From: a virus | Length of the DNA stretch: 25,961 bases | Reading direction: 5' to 3' (one strand) | Virus record (IMG/VR): IMGVR_UViG_3300013093_000240 | Span: 1 to 25,961 of that record | Shown here: in pieces, positions 15,101-22,566 of the stretch | Numbering within the stretch: the stretch's first letter is position 1 | Layout of the letters: each line of letters opens with the position of its first letter | Notes under the pieces: model-generated | The model's database searches: none | The model's input: only the letters and a program-made list of their open reading frames with translations | Told to the model about the DNA's origin: nothing | Translations under genes and position numbers: made by a program

Positions 15101-15156
15101 CCAAGAGCATGGGAAAAGCCATCGGTTATAGCACTTATTGGATTACTACCGCTCAT
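12121..15156 (-). CDS. Very large Ala/Thr-rich virion protein with repeat tract and conserved C-terminal motif (1011 aa)
   Basis: Residues 1-310 are Gly/Ala-rich with several amphipathic hydrophobic stretches (LAIAAPYLAPALAGAGGALD; repeated TGGLTGG-like units). Residues 330-500 are a Tyr/Gln/Ala helical, coiled-coil-prone region. Residues 678-746 are a low-complexity tract of TTPSTS hexads, and 771-787 is a Gly-Thr dipeptide run. The last 160 residues change character: GGIIHRVDGGPVFLKG and, at 936-957, GTSDSVPAMLANGEFVIPADV. The latter motif recurs in tail-associated and tape-measure-like proteins of many phages (recollection). A structural role in the tail or ejected core is inferred; the Ser/Thr tract may be a flexible linker. 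The start overlaps the previous stop by ATGA. Confidence 0.7.
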   Translation of the reverse strand: MSGSNPISAITDGFSHALGTDGSGGGLLGMAAQLDKSVHDTIPGGWATLGTAALAIAAPYLAPALAGAGGALDAGTLATADGFAQAAGYETAAEALDAGVDAASLGLPAGTTAAGVTDAATALATTAGGTGTGLTSGALDTALQQGVPLQSLLNSAGTGALTGGTMGGVKAAVTGQDPLTGILTGAITGGLTGGALDSLTSPALAAQMGLSAPISTPVASALLAATKAIAGGADPKSVLENTAISGALSSLGGQANSAMSGSIPSSVANAIVGAATGAAGSAIKGGNVATGAETGAIGATVGSGLNALTAPSASITPSATSSTTPDGTSVLEAQLKAQADLLSGKASGQLTDLQNAQSTVTSSTDATTAAYNQAKADQAALSDAYTNKYQPEYANVQNLQQTASGLYTAATQAETAYNTAYKAFQDNPTQANYDAANAASKAYTDAVNAYTPANTAFQTANTNLQNLYSTAIAPLQTAATSSTNALNTSLQQYGTNQSALNSVANSLGTTLSGLSQISNGQLASGLNIPDVALSAPSAQVGPQPSTDNLTQNTAQIANLANTIPVTNPDGSTGYLSSTGAVYNADGSLNQQASATTGATFTGESGQVAGTGTGIVQGAKGTVTVTGAPDSFNNAQPISSGSGTAETPTTSTTGTGETGTSGTGSDVSANDIVANIIGSSTTPSTSTTSSTTPSTSTTSSTTPSTSTTPSTSTTAGTSTTASTSTTPSTGTTPSTSTTPSTSTTAGTGSSNTGAGTAAGVVAGIIAGNSGGSGSGTGTGTGTGTGTGISTTGTSTTGTSNVAATKKTITPGTASFSKGTQIADPLAAILKPETAATSAAQQITPLDLQEIQQAKNGGIIHRVDGGPVFLKGHDATHASLFGLKGSPLSSAPHLQNGGQPGNMMFQDRTLPEGHNPQFFSEGGLNSLHNKYVRGDGDGTSDSVPAMLANGEFVIPADVVSGLGNGSNEAGAKVLDLFLKTVREHKQKHDSKHLPPDSKGPLAYLLQAQKKARA
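12801..12836. repeat. Six tandem copies of a 6-bp unit
   Basis: CAGTGC repeated five times and ending in CAGTTC. On the coding (-) strand it gives the Gly-Thr run of the 1011-aa protein. Such runs change length easily by slippage in whole 6-bp steps, keeping the frame. Confidence 0.9.
12919..13125. repeat. Minisatellite of 18-bp and 12-bp units within the 1011-aa gene
   Basis: About 200 bases built of imperfect 18-bp units such as GTTGTGCTAGTACTTGGT, mixed with two 12-bp short units (GTTGTACTTGAT). It encodes Thr/Pro/Ser hexads (TTPSTS) on the - strand. There are no unique spacers, so it is a coding minisatellite and not a CRISPR array. The opposite strand is open too, giving a spurious Val/Pro/Leu repeat frame. 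Confidence 0.9.
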
Positions 15157-15533
15157 AGCTCAGCCATCCATAAATAGTGTGGTTTATCTGATTTTTGAAC
15201 TTTCAATCCAAGTTTATTTAACAGCGGTAAAGTTTTTTCTAATACCGGACCACCATCTTCGCCATACACTTTTTTAAACCCGGAATTTTTAACTTGCCCA
15301 ATAAAATATTTCATTGCGGATTTAATTTTGTTTGGAGTATCTGCAGTAAAAAAGTTTATTTCTGCAGCGTTATTTCCAATGTTTACTAAAAATAATAGTG
15401 AATCACCGTGCTGTACTAAGTGCCCAACTTGCTTTTGAATCATCGCGTTCATTGTTTCCATTAAACGAGCAGTATCGGCTTGGCTGTGGCCAAAACGCTT
15501 GTGATCTGCTTGGATGATTTCGGATGGGGTCAT
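15153..15533 (-). CDS. Small hypothetical protein of the tail module (126 aa)
   Basis: A mixed alpha/beta protein with TPSEIIQADHKRFGHSQADT at the N-terminus and a C-terminal part, YGEDGGPVLEKTLPLLNKLG then LKVQKSDKPHYLWMAEL, whose shape recalls the end of GNAT-like small virion proteins such as T7 gp13. No acetyl-CoA binding loop is visible, so this comparison is weak. I chose the ATG at 15531-15533; the frame also has a TTG two codons earlier. Neither has a clear ribosome site. It is the first gene after the conserved 18-base element and a terminator, and it overlaps the 1011-aa gene by ATGA, so it probably heads the internal-protein sub-operon. Confidence 0.65.
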   Translation of the reverse strand: MTPSEIIQADHKRFGHSQADTARLMETMNAMIQKQVGHLVQHGDSLLFLVNIGNNAAEINFFTADTPNKIKSAMKYFIGQVKNSGFKKVYGEDGGPVLEKTLPLLNKLGLKVQKSDKPHYLWMAEL

Positions 15534-15555
15534 ATTCAATAAGATTGTGGTCTAC

Positions 15556-15573
15556 ATCTACTAATGCAAAAAA
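15556..15573 (-). promoter_or_regulatory. Conserved intergenic element, copy A
   Basis: On the - strand this reads TTTTTTGCATTAGTAGAT, identical over 18 bases to copy B at 22012-22029. Its first 15 bases equal the + strand sequence at 490-504. It lies directly after a terminator stem and before the 126-aa gene. It may be a phage promoter or processing signal; a good -35 box is not visible. Confidence 0.6.
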
Positions 15574-15591
15574 TAGGGCAAAAACGCCCTA
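15568..15591 (-). terminator. Rho-independent terminator after the 89-aa gene
   Basis: Reading on the - strand: TAGGGC stem, loop GTTTTT, GCCCTA stem, then six T. It starts 2 bases after the TAA of the 89-aa gene and splits the late region between the tail/gp10-like genes and the internal-protein genes. The short 6-bp stem may allow read-through. Confidence 0.75.
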
Positions 15592-15593
15592 AA

Positions 15594-15863
15594 TTAGTGG
15601 GATTTACCGTTAATGATTAAAGCTGTTTCTTTAGCCCAATCCTGCCAGTTGTCAAATGTTTCTGGGTTTGGAACGGGGAAAGCTGAAAAGGTAAAGGTAC
15701 TGGAAATTACAGATGCTGTATCTTTCCAGTTTTCTTCTGAGTTATATGGCACATTTAACTGACCATAGTAAATGATAAAGTTACCATTCCAATCTTCCCA
15801 GCTAGACAACTCAGGAGAAAACGGAAAAAACGGTTGGTTTCGTTTATTGACAAAAGTTGTCAT
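15594..15863 (-). CDS. Hypothetical small tail-module protein (89 aa)
   Basis: 89 aa, rich in Trp, Asn and Phe (SSWEDWNGNFIIYYGQLNVP; ETFDNWQDWAKETALIING). The two W-x-D-W segments at roughly residues 22-25 and 72-75 look like an internal duplication of a short motif. It has no membrane segment or catalytic motif. Its ATG overlaps the stop of the gp10-like tail gene (ATGA), so it is translated with it and may be a small virion or assembly protein. No family is recognised. Confidence 0.7.
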   Translation of the reverse strand: MTTFVNKRNQPFFPFSPELSSWEDWNGNFIIYYGQLNVPYNSEENWKDTASVISSTFTFSAFPVPNPETFDNWQDWAKETALIINGKSH

Positions 15864-18016
15864 GGACGCTCGTCACCAAACTCACAAGTAACTAAGTTAC
15901 GGCCCATTTCATAATTGCCGTCAATTTCGTTAGATTCAAACTTTAAACGAATTAAGCGGTGCTCAACACGAAGGTCAATTTTACCGGTATCTTGGGTAAA
16001 ATAGTATGGCCCGGAATCCTCTTCCATGGGGCTTGATGCAAACTTGCGGCCTAAAATGGTCATGGACATAGTACCGGTTTGCAAGAAGTTAGGCTCAACA
16101 CGGCGCAAGTGCATGCGGCGGTTTACTCCAACTAAACCATCTTGGCTTGGGTTACCTGTTAGCCAGCCAACATCGCTGGTGGTAATGCTAGAATAAACAG
16201 CTTGCTCTGTATTTAGTCCAACTTTGTTTTGGCCAAACTCATGCTGCCAAATTGTAAATCCACCAGTTTGTACATATACTGGTGTGCCAGCTACAGGAGT
16301 TATTGGGTTTTCTTCGCTAAATGTTACTAATGTAACACCAGGTGTGCCAATGGTAGTATTATAAATATTGGTGGAAGCTGTTACTAAATATGTTTGGTTG
16401 AAGTCTTGCGTTTGTGAAAAAGCAAAAATTGAACCCGGGGGTAACTGAGGTGTTACATCGCCAGCAATATACATCTGGTATACTGTAGGAGCGGGCAAAC
16501 TTGCTGGGTGGTTGATAACGTAGAGCGGTGCGCTAAAAGACGGATTGTAATTCCAATCAGCCCAAATAGGTGTTGGAAAAATCTCAGTAGTCCAACCACA
16601 AGAGCGTTGTGCACCTTCAGCGGAGCCAGCATCATACCAGAGCTTATCTTTAGTATTATAGATAATTGCGTCGGTGCATTCTGTTGCTGTACCGCGGGGA
16701 TAAAAGAACCAAATCTCATTGTAGCGTGGGATTTTAGTAGCCCATACTTTTTGGCGTTGTGTGTAATTGATGTTGTCAAAGAGCCAGTTTACGTTCTTAT
16801 CATTAGGCACCACCTGTACACTACCATTGTAGGCATAGAAGCGGTCAACACCCATCCACCAATAAACACCATCCATCTCCACAATAGCATTGGAAGACAT
16901 GATTGAGATTTGGCTAGAAATAATATCGTAGTTCCAGAACTGATTTACTGTTACAGTAGAAGATGCAGATGAGTTAAAGGAAACACGAATAAGAGAGTCA
17001 GTAGCCCAGAATAGTCCAGCTGGGGAGTTAGTACCCCCACGCATTGGTATACCTTTAACAATCTTGGAAGAGGCTACGTTAGTTTGGTTGGCTAATGGGC
17101 CATTCCAGTCGTAAAAGTTTTGCTGCAAGTATGTGCTGCTGACGTTATTGTTGGCAATATAGCCATGCGAGCCGTACACAAAAATAAACGGATACAATAC
17201 GCAAACACCGCCGTCAACACTAATTGGTTGGTATGTTGGGTTTTGGCCTGCGCTATCTGATAAGCCTGTGAAGTTCCAAGTATTTGCAACAGACGGCGCA
17301 ATATTACCTACTAGAACTTGTGATGGAACACCGTTGTCAATATCCTGTAAGTTATAACCTGGATGGGCAAAAATAGACAGTTGGCCGCCTTGTGGGCTAA
17401 ATTGAGCATCAAATTGCCAAGTAATGCGATAAGGCCCATTAGCTGGGTCTTCAGTAAATGTTGGTGTGTTGTTTAGCCAAACGTTTGTTGGGCTACCTGA
17501 AATGGTTCCAGTAACGTTTACTGTGGTATTTGGGGATGTATATGTGGCAGTTGTAGTTACAAAATTTACCGGCGTTGTCTGGTTAAAGATAACATTTGTT
17601 CCGGTGGGGAAAAGCGCTGTTACGTTACCTGCAATAGTAAAGCTAGAACTTGTATGTGATACAAGAGTAAATTGTGAAGTACCTGGGAGAATATTAGCTG
17701 TAAATGGTCCGCTACCACTACCAAAGTTAATGCCGCAAGTAAACACATCAAGCTCTTGGTAGTTACCTGCAAAAATGTAGTTTACGCCATTATATGGCTG
17801 TACTACCATACCGCGGTAAATGCCAACGTTACTAGTAAACAACGTGCGGTAACCACCCATCTTTTTAGGGTCACCACGCTGAAAACGACACCACACACCA
17901 TCAGTGTATTGGTCGTTTTGGAATTGTGTACCGTCGCGTTTAATCCCAGCCGGAATTGCTAAGCTGTAAATTGAGGTATATTGCGAGGTATCCTGTTGCT
18001 GATTATCAGCCGCCAT
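15860..18016 (-). CDS. P22 gp10-like tail hub / packaged-DNA stabilization protein (718 aa)
   Basis: A long beta-rich protein that fits the tail nozzle of short-tailed phages, which closes the portal channel and holds packaged DNA. The N-terminus (SIYSLAIPAGIKRDGTQFQN...WCRFQRGDPKKMGGYRTLF) and the C-terminus (RRMHLRRVEPNFLQTGTMSM...YYFTQDTGKIDLRVEHRLIR...YEMGRNLV) have the pattern of this family, and repeated aromatic blade-like segments (DGVYWWMGVDRFYAYNG; RYNEIWFFYP) fit a beta-propeller. It is longer than P22 gp10 (about 470 aa); a Thr/Val-rich insertion near residues 100-200 explains part of it. It abuts the fibre-like gene upstream (stop TAA followed directly by ATG). The family call is from pattern recognition. 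Confidence 0.75.
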   Translation of the reverse strand: MAADNQQQDTSQYTSIYSLAIPAGIKRDGTQFQNDQYTDGVWCRFQRGDPKKMGGYRTLFTSNVGIYRGMVVQPYNGVNYIFAGNYQELDVFTCGINFGSGSGPFTANILPGTSQFTLVSHTSSSFTIAGNVTALFPTGTNVIFNQTTPVNFVTTTATYTSPNTTVNVTGTISGSPTNVWLNNTPTFTEDPANGPYRITWQFDAQFSPQGGQLSIFAHPGYNLQDIDNGVPSQVLVGNIAPSVANTWNFTGLSDSAGQNPTYQPISVDGGVCVLYPFIFVYGSHGYIANNNVSSTYLQQNFYDWNGPLANQTNVASSKIVKGIPMRGGTNSPAGLFWATDSLIRVSFNSSASSTVTVNQFWNYDIISSQISIMSSNAIVEMDGVYWWMGVDRFYAYNGSVQVVPNDKNVNWLFDNINYTQRQKVWATKIPRYNEIWFFYPRGTATECTDAIIYNTKDKLWYDAGSAEGAQRSCGWTTEIFPTPIWADWNYNPSFSAPLYVINHPASLPAPTVYQMYIAGDVTPQLPPGSIFAFSQTQDFNQTYLVTASTNIYNTTIGTPGVTLVTFSEENPITPVAGTPVYVQTGGFTIWQHEFGQNKVGLNTEQAVYSSITTSDVGWLTGNPSQDGLVGVNRRMHLRRVEPNFLQTGTMSMTILGRKFASSPMEEDSGPYYFTQDTGKIDLRVEHRLIRLKFESNEIDGNYEMGRNLVTCEFGDERP

Positions 18017-19291
18017 TTAGAACTGTCCGCCACTAATTAAGGTTGCTGTAAGTCTTGCATTGATGGTTACCACCGGAGCAGATAAGTTAGTGGCATTTAT
18101 ATCAATAATTTCAGTACCGTTTGCAGCCAAACCTAAGATGCCCAAACCAGATAAATACATACCAGTTGTATTATCATTTAGGAATGAGTACGAAGGTGCT
18201 CCAGCATTACCGTTAATTGCTTTAAATGTAGAGGAAGATGAAGAGTTAAGAATGTACAAAAACTCGCCATCACTTAACAATGTATAAATGTTACCGGTTG
18301 TTAGCGCTAATGGGGCTTGACTACTACCTTGATTTTGGAAAGTAATGTTATAACCAGATTGATTGGTATTATTAACCAAAATATAAAGCTGGGTAATAGC
18401 GGGTAACGTTACAGCTAATGTCTGTGTACGAGTACCAGACTGTGCAATGTAAGTTTGAATAATAGGCGCATTTGATACTAAGTTCAAAGTATTGCCGGAA
18501 ATTGCGTCTACGTCATAGGTTGCTGCAGTAAACACTAAATTGTTTGGTGTTGTCCATCCGACCGTAATAAATCCGTTTGTACTCTGGTTATAAAAAATAT
18601 AACCTGAATCCCCAGGATTTGTGTTAATGGATGTGTTGCCGTTAATTAGTTGTGGGGATGATGGAGTAAATGTTAATGTGCCGGATCCACTATTTCTAAA
18701 TGCAATAAACCAACCAGAAGAAAGGGTTGAAACTGAAGGGAGAGGAAAGTTAATAACTCCGCCAACCCAGTTATAAGTTACAGCGCGACTTGAATCCGTA
18801 ATAGTTGGAACTGTAGAAACGTTTACAACGTTTTGTGTCGTTGCTAATTGTCCGTTTACGGTAGTTAATCCGGCGCCAGCCAATGACGCTGCATCAGCAG
18901 AAGACGTGCCTGTGCCAAATGTTACATTATGCCAAACACCTGCGGCTGTTGTATTATCTGTTAAATAGAAATACTTAGACACACCTGCAGCAATGGTTAC
19001 TGAATTACCACCAAGAAAATCTTCAACTACGAATGAGTTTGAGCCAAGGTTACGGAATAAAATATCAGAGCCTAAAGTGCCCTGATCTGCTTCCGGTAGT
19101 TTAATTGCCAAACCTGTAGTTGTAGCAGTGCAATCCATAATACGAGTAGCTGGAACTTCCCCAGTACCTTGATTTACGATTGCAGGCCAAAATAGCGGAG
19201 TATTTACTCCAAATGACAGATTAGAATAAGATACATCCGTTGGGGTAACAACGGTGCCAGTAAACGGTGATGTGTAAATTGGAGTAGTCAT
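18017..19291 (-). CDS. Tail fibre-like beta-structured virion protein (424 aa)
   Basis: Rich in Thr, Ser, Asn and Gly with alternating hydrophobic residues, as in trimeric beta fibres. The last 70 residues include APSYSFLNDNTTGMYLSGLG followed by ILGLAANGTEIIDI, a segment seen near the C-terminal ends of many phage tail fibres and spikes. The middle repeats short strand units (GNTLNLVSNAPIIQ; LPAITQLYILVNNTN). No chaperone (S74) or enzyme motif is visible. It sits between an adaptor gene and the gp10-like hub gene. A receptor-binding or neck-fibre role is inferred from composition and position; it could also be a decoration protein. Confidence 0.65.
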   Translation of the reverse strand: MTTPIYTSPFTGTVVTPTDVSYSNLSFGVNTPLFWPAIVNQGTGEVPATRIMDCTATTTGLAIKLPEADQGTLGSDILFRNLGSNSFVVEDFLGGNSVTIAAGVSKYFYLTDNTTAAGVWHNVTFGTGTSSADAASLAGAGLTTVNGQLATTQNVVNVSTVPTITDSSRAVTYNWVGGVINFPLPSVSTLSSGWFIAFRNSGSGTLTFTPSSPQLINGNTSINTNPGDSGYIFYNQSTNGFITVGWTTPNNLVFTAATYDVDAISGNTLNLVSNAPIIQTYIAQSGTRTQTLAVTLPAITQLYILVNNTNQSGYNITFQNQGSSQAPLALTTGNIYTLLSDGEFLYILNSSSSSTFKAINGNAGAPSYSFLNDNTTGMYLSGLGILGLAANGTEIIDINATNLSAPVVTINARLTATLISGGQF

Positions 19292-19294
19292 TTA

Positions 19295-19909
19295 TTAGGG
19301 TTCCTGAACCGTAGTGTTGCGATCCACGCGACGTGTATCGTCTTCTTTTTTGAGCGCGGTAATTGCGTCTGTGTAGTAGCTTTTCCAAACAGGTAGTTTA
19401 TCTAAAGCCTTTAAATATCCTTGGGCTTGTAGCAAAGCGCCATAAAGCATAGCTTGCGGTGCAATTGAAGTCCACAAATTTTGCTGATTGTTTTCATCTA
19501 ATGGTTGGATTTCAGCGTAATAGATGATTTCAACTGGATAAGATTGATCTGGGGCTGGCGCAAAGTTCCAATTACTATAGTCATAATCTGCATAGTATAC
19601 TGGCTTACCACCATTTGATTCTGACAGATACTGTGATACATAGTCTTGGCTTCTTAATAAAACTGGCTGGCCGTTAACCTTCATAGATATGGTTTTACGC
19701 CAACGGGCAGGTTTATTAAGAATAGTTTGGTTTGTTGCTAGATTAGTTTCAACAACAATAAGCTGCATATAAGTCTTCAATTCAGCAGCAATTGAAGATT
19801 CAGCCAACGCAATAAGGTTAGGGATCTGCGCAATGAAATCAGCGTCATCACGCTCCATGTATTGCTGGATGTTTAACACCAGCGAATCGTAGGTCATTAT
19901 TACGCTCAT
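19295..19909 (-). CDS. Tail adaptor / head-tail connector-like protein (204 aa)
   Basis: 204 aa with the pattern of podovirus adaptor proteins (P22 gp4 / T7 gp11-like): N-terminal MTYDSLVLNIQQYMERDD, then IPNLIALAESSIAAEL, a beta middle with PVEIIYYAEIQPLDENNQQN and a helical end IAPQAMLYGALLQAQGYLKA. Such proteins form the ring under the portal that receives the tail hub. The first ATG (19907-19909) overlaps the previous stop as ATGA; a second ATG four codons on (19895-19897) begins MTYDSL, where related proteins usually start, and may be the real one. Neither has a strong ribosome site. It is followed after 3 bases by the fibre-like gene. Confidence 0.75.
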   Translation of the reverse strand: MSVIMTYDSLVLNIQQYMERDDADFIAQIPNLIALAESSIAAELKTYMQLIVVETNLATNQTILNKPARWRKTISMKVNGQPVLLRSQDYVSQYLSESNGGKPVYYADYDYSNWNFAPAPDQSYPVEIIYYAEIQPLDENNQQNLWTSIAPQAMLYGALLQAQGYLKALDKLPVWKSYYTDAITALKKEDDTRRVDRNTTVQEP

Positions 19910-20976
19910 CTTGTGTAGTAGCTTATGTTAGGTTGGAAATAGATTGGAGACTTATCACGATCCTCATCAGCAGCTTGTTGGAATGCTTTTTCAGCTTGAG
20001 CTTCTAAATACTGGATTCGAGTTAGCTCAACACCAGGAAGCTGCAAAGACATTGCATGGGAGAGTGATTTTTGGATTGAATTAATCCAACGATCTGGAAC
20101 ATAGATCTGATCTGTCAACGAACCAACGTCCTGCATTTGTTTTTCAACAACAAGCTGGAACATTTGGAAGTCGTTGTTTGGTACAGGCCACAAATACATT
20201 GAAGGCTCAATGGTACGGTCAAACCAGTACTGTAATGATCGAACTGATGGGAACTGCTTGTTTGGAAGGTTCCAGTAATCATCGCGGTTTAAGCGAGCCA
20301 ATGGAATAACTTGTTGGCTAGTTGAGAATACAATTTGACGCACAGTAAATGTGCTTGTTGGATCAGCGTTACGCAAACGGTAGTAAAGATGGTTTGGCGT
20401 AATGGCGATGTTAAAATACACCCATTGACGATCAGATAGTGTAGTTTCTGGAAACTGTTGGACTTCTGTCCAAAGGATACCATCATCACTAACTTCGTAA
20501 ATAAGATTGTATGTAGTTGTACCACCACCAGTTGCGTAGCCGTTCCAACCAACGTAAAACACTGGTTGGGCTTGTGCATATTGCACACCCAAATAGTTTT
20601 TGGCAAGCGTAGATGTAGATACTAAATTAAGGTTTTGTTCAAACGCACCAGGGGCCAGTGGATTGTCAATAGGTAAGTATTCTGCTGCTTGGGAATTAAT
20701 AATGTAAACCCAATTAGCCTCACGAACATCAATTACAGTCTTCGGTAAGTACAGCTGCTGTTGCGCAGTTAGCGCACCATACAGTTGGTTTTCCAATAGC
20801 CAAAGATTTACACCTTTGTTGGATAGGTTTTGCAAGTTGTAAAACAAGGCTTGCTTAGCCGCACCAACGAGCTCAGGTGTCATCTCTTCAGCTGTTTTAC
20901 CAGCTTCACGAAACGCGTAAGAAATTAACTGGTCAACATTAATTGTTGTTTCGCCAGTGGTATTACTATAGGCCAT
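19906..20976 (-). CDS. Second, longer tail adaptor-like protein (356 aa)
   Basis: The N-terminal 75 residues (QLISYAFREAGKTAEEMTPE...LFYNLQNLSNKGVNLWLLE) and the C-terminal part (LARLNRDDYWNLPNKQFPS...SMYLWPVPNN...VPDRWINSIQKSLSHAMSLQ) follow the adaptor/tail-accessory pattern. Between them, about residues 120-235, is an inserted beta domain (YVGWNGYATGGGTTTYNLIY...WVYFNIAITPNHLYYRLRN) that looks like a carbohydrate-binding or discoidin-type jelly roll. It may decorate the neck or bind glycans; this is inference. It overlaps the following adaptor gene by ATGA. Two adaptor-like genes in tandem suggest paralogues with separate positions in the tail. Confidence 0.65.
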   Translation of the reverse strand: MAYSNTTGETTINVDQLISYAFREAGKTAEEMTPELVGAAKQALFYNLQNLSNKGVNLWLLENQLYGALTAQQQLYLPKTVIDVREANWVYIINSQAAEYLPIDNPLAPGAFEQNLNLVSTSTLAKNYLGVQYAQAQPVFYVGWNGYATGGGTTTYNLIYEVSDDGILWTEVQQFPETTLSDRQWVYFNIAITPNHLYYRLRNADPTSTFTVRQIVFSTSQQVIPLARLNRDDYWNLPNKQFPSVRSLQYWFDRTIEPSMYLWPVPNNDFQMFQLVVEKQMQDVGSLTDQIYVPDRWINSIQKSLSHAMSLQLPGVELTRIQYLEAQAEKAFQQAADEDRDKSPIYFQPNISYYTR

Positions 20977-20977
20977 A

Positions 20978-21145
20978 TTACCTTCCGCGGCCAGCGGCTC
21001 GCTTGGTTACTTTATTGGGTAGTTTATTTGAAGCTGGGCCAGCTTTGATAAACTCCTTGGCAACCTTTTTGGGGATGCCAAGGGTAGATTTACCAGCTGC
21101 AGCAGCGTACATTGCGCCTTGTTGCGCTTTGGACTTTATGGGCAT
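20978..21145 (-). CDS. Small basic phage protein (55 aa)
   Basis: 55 aa: [20 protein letters not shown], then [16 protein letters not shown], a linker, [15 protein letters not shown]. This K-S-K-A-Q...MYAAA[15 protein letters not shown]...LP-x-x-V pattern is one I know from small proteins of many phages and metagenomic phage contigs; its function is unknown. The ATG overlaps the end of the Lys/Gly-rich gene by 10 bases, and the stop is followed one base later by the start of the adaptor gene. The strong charge suggests nucleic acid or membrane-phosphate contact. It was confirmed by direct translation of the - strand. Confidence 0.8.
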   Translation of the reverse strand: MPIKSKAQQGAMYAAAAGKSTLGIPKKVAKEFIKAGPASNKLPNKVTKRAAGRGR

Positions 21146-21969
21146 GTTCCACCAGTGTTCATTTTCTTAACTTTACCGCCACGCTTTTGAGCGGGGATGG
21201 CACCGGCTGGGCTTGTACCACCTGGAGCTTGAACAGCAGGAGCTGGCATTGGAGCAGGAGTTTGACCCATACCAGTCATTGCTGGAGTTTGATTCATTTC
21301 TGTACCAGCAAACTCACCTTGTTGGCCTTTGCCTAAATATTTACGAGCGTTGTTTAAACGAGCCAATTCTTTAGCTTGCATTAAATCTTGTAGCGTTGAT
21401 CCGCCAACTGCCATCTTCTTAACACCGCCGCCACATTTGTATTTGTTTGGGCCGCCTTTAGCACCAGAAGCAGAATCAGCAGCTTTAGGGCGCTCAGTCA
21501 CTTCTTTAGCTTTGGTAGAACCAGCGGGCATTTTGTTAGTCTTTTTAACATCGCTGCCTTTAAAATTTGGCTTTTCAGTAGCTTTAGATGGCGCATCGGC
21601 TTTACCCGGCTTAATATCTTTGGTCTTTTTAATGTTATCCAAATCACCGGAAGTTTTTTTGGCTTCGTAAACATTGGTTACAGAGCCACCTTCTTTGTAG
21701 GCATTACCTCCGCCGCAAAACTTTTTAACTGTACCTTCTTTTTTCTTGGCACGGCCACCTTTTTTGAGGGCTGTTAAATCAGTCTTTTCACCTTCGTGCA
21801 TTTGGTTATCGTGCATACCAAAGGCTTTTTTAACAATCTTTTTGTCTTGTTTGGTATCAGCTTCTTCCACGGACTTACGGTCGCGTTTAGTGAAGTTTTT
21901 TACTTCGCGTTGTACAGAGCCGCCTTCTTTGAAGTGCTGCATCTTAGGTAATTTTGTAAATCCGTCCAT
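21136..21969 (-). CDS. Lys/Gly-rich basic repeat protein (277 aa)
   Basis: 277 aa, very rich in Lys, Gly and Ala. It contains recurring short units: FKEGGSV (13-19), [39 protein letters not shown] and [13 protein letters not shown] at the end. The GGK/KKM-GG units resemble those in uncharacterised phage proteins near tail or head genes. It is probably largely disordered and binds DNA or another acidic partner; no enzyme motif is present. A good ribosome site (GAGGAAAC) precedes the ATG. It is the first gene after the lysis cassette, behind conserved element B and a weak terminator-like hairpin. A virion or scaffold-type role is only inferred. Confidence 0.65.
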   Translation of the reverse strand: MDGFTKLPKMQHFKEGGSVQREVKNFTKRDRKSVEEADTKQDKKIVKKAFGMHDNQMHEGEKTDLTALKKGGRAKKKEGTVKKFCGGGNAYKEGGSVTNVYEAKKTSGDLDNIKKTKDIKPGKADAPSKATEKPNFKGSDVKKTNKMPAGSTKAKEVTERPKAADSASGAKGGPNKYKCGGGVKKMAVGGSTLQDLMQAKELARLNNARKYLGKGQQGEFAGTEMNQTPAMTGMGQTPAPMPAPAVQAPGGTSPAGAIPAQKRGGKVKKMNTGGTCP

Positions 21970-21987
21970 GGTTTCCTCGAGTTTGGG

Positions 21988-22009
21988 TTAAAAAGGGTGA
22001 TCGGCCCTT
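21988..22009 (-). terminator. Weak terminator-like hairpin before the Lys/Gly-rich gene
   Basis: On the - strand AAGGG, loop CCGATCA, CCCTT, followed by three more T. The stem is only 5 bp. It lies downstream of conserved element B and upstream of a ribosome site, so it could act as a terminator for the lysis genes or as an attenuator. Confidence 0.4.
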
Positions 22010-22011
22010 AT

Positions 22012-22029
22012 ATCTACTAATGCAAAAAA
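22012..22029 (-). promoter_or_regulatory. Conserved intergenic element, copy B
   Basis: On the - strand TTTTTTGCATTAGTAGAT, the same 18 bases as copy A. It begins 15 bases after the endolysin stop codon. Flanks share a short TTTAGGGCG on the upstream side (overlapping the endolysin stop here), but the pairing arm seen in copy A is lost. Confidence 0.6.
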
Positions 22030-22044
22030 CTGGATGTTTTCGCC

Positions 22045-22566
22045 CTAAATCTTGGCTAAAAACAGTTCTCTTTCGCGTTTACGGCGGTTTTCTAGAACCG
22101 CTGGTTTATTCCACATCAAGATAGCGTCAGCCGCACCTTGCATGTCATTTGCGTTGATTTTCTTGACAACGGTAGAGTTCTTAAAAGCACTAGCTCCAAT
22201 ATTGAAGCAGAGGCTGTATAAGGCGTCAAATTGGTTTTGGGCTAGGGGCACCTTTACTGAACCTTCAACGGCCTCGCTACACCACTTTAAATCCTTTCTA
22301 AGCAGGTCTTCTACCTGGTCGTTAGTTAGGGTGGCGTTAATAAGGTCTTTTTCATCATCTTTGATAAGGTGGCCTACTCCAATGGTCCAAAGGCCCTTAG
22401 TGTCCTTGTATGCCTTGGTACGGGCGCCTTCCTCTTTGGTAATGAAGTCTAGTGTGGATTTTGCAATTGCCATGATGTTTTCTTCAATATTAGTATAGTT
22501 ATCAGTGAAGTGGATAGCGGCAGCAATGCCCAATACCCATAAAAGTACTACAAATAGCTTTTTCAT
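22045..22566 (-). CDS. GH24 endolysin (T4 lysozyme type) with N-terminal membrane anchor
   Basis: 173 aa muramidase that cleaves the MurNAc-GlcNAc bond of peptidoglycan for host lysis. The catalytic triad is plain: E46 in EEGARTKAYKD, D55, and T61 in WTIGVGH, the same E-x8-D-x5-T spacing as T4 lysozyme E11/D20/T26. Residues 3-20 (KLFVVLLWVLGIAAAIHF) form a single hydrophobic segment after two lysines: either a signal-anchor-release (SAR) segment or a cleavable signal ending AAA. Export would then be Sec-dependent and not need large holin holes. AAAGGAG on the - strand gives a strong ribosome site for this start; M32 (MAIAKSTLDF) could be an internal start for a cytosolic form but lacks a good site. 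Confidence 0.92.
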   Translation of the reverse strand: MKKLFVVLLWVLGIAAAIHFTDNYTNIEENIMAIAKSTLDFITKEEGARTKAYKDTKGLWTIGVGHLIKDDEKDLINATLTNDQVEDLLRKDLKWCSEAVEGSVKVPLAQNQFDALYSLCFNIGASAFKNSTVVKKINANDMQGAADAILMWNKPAVLENRRKRERELFLAKI

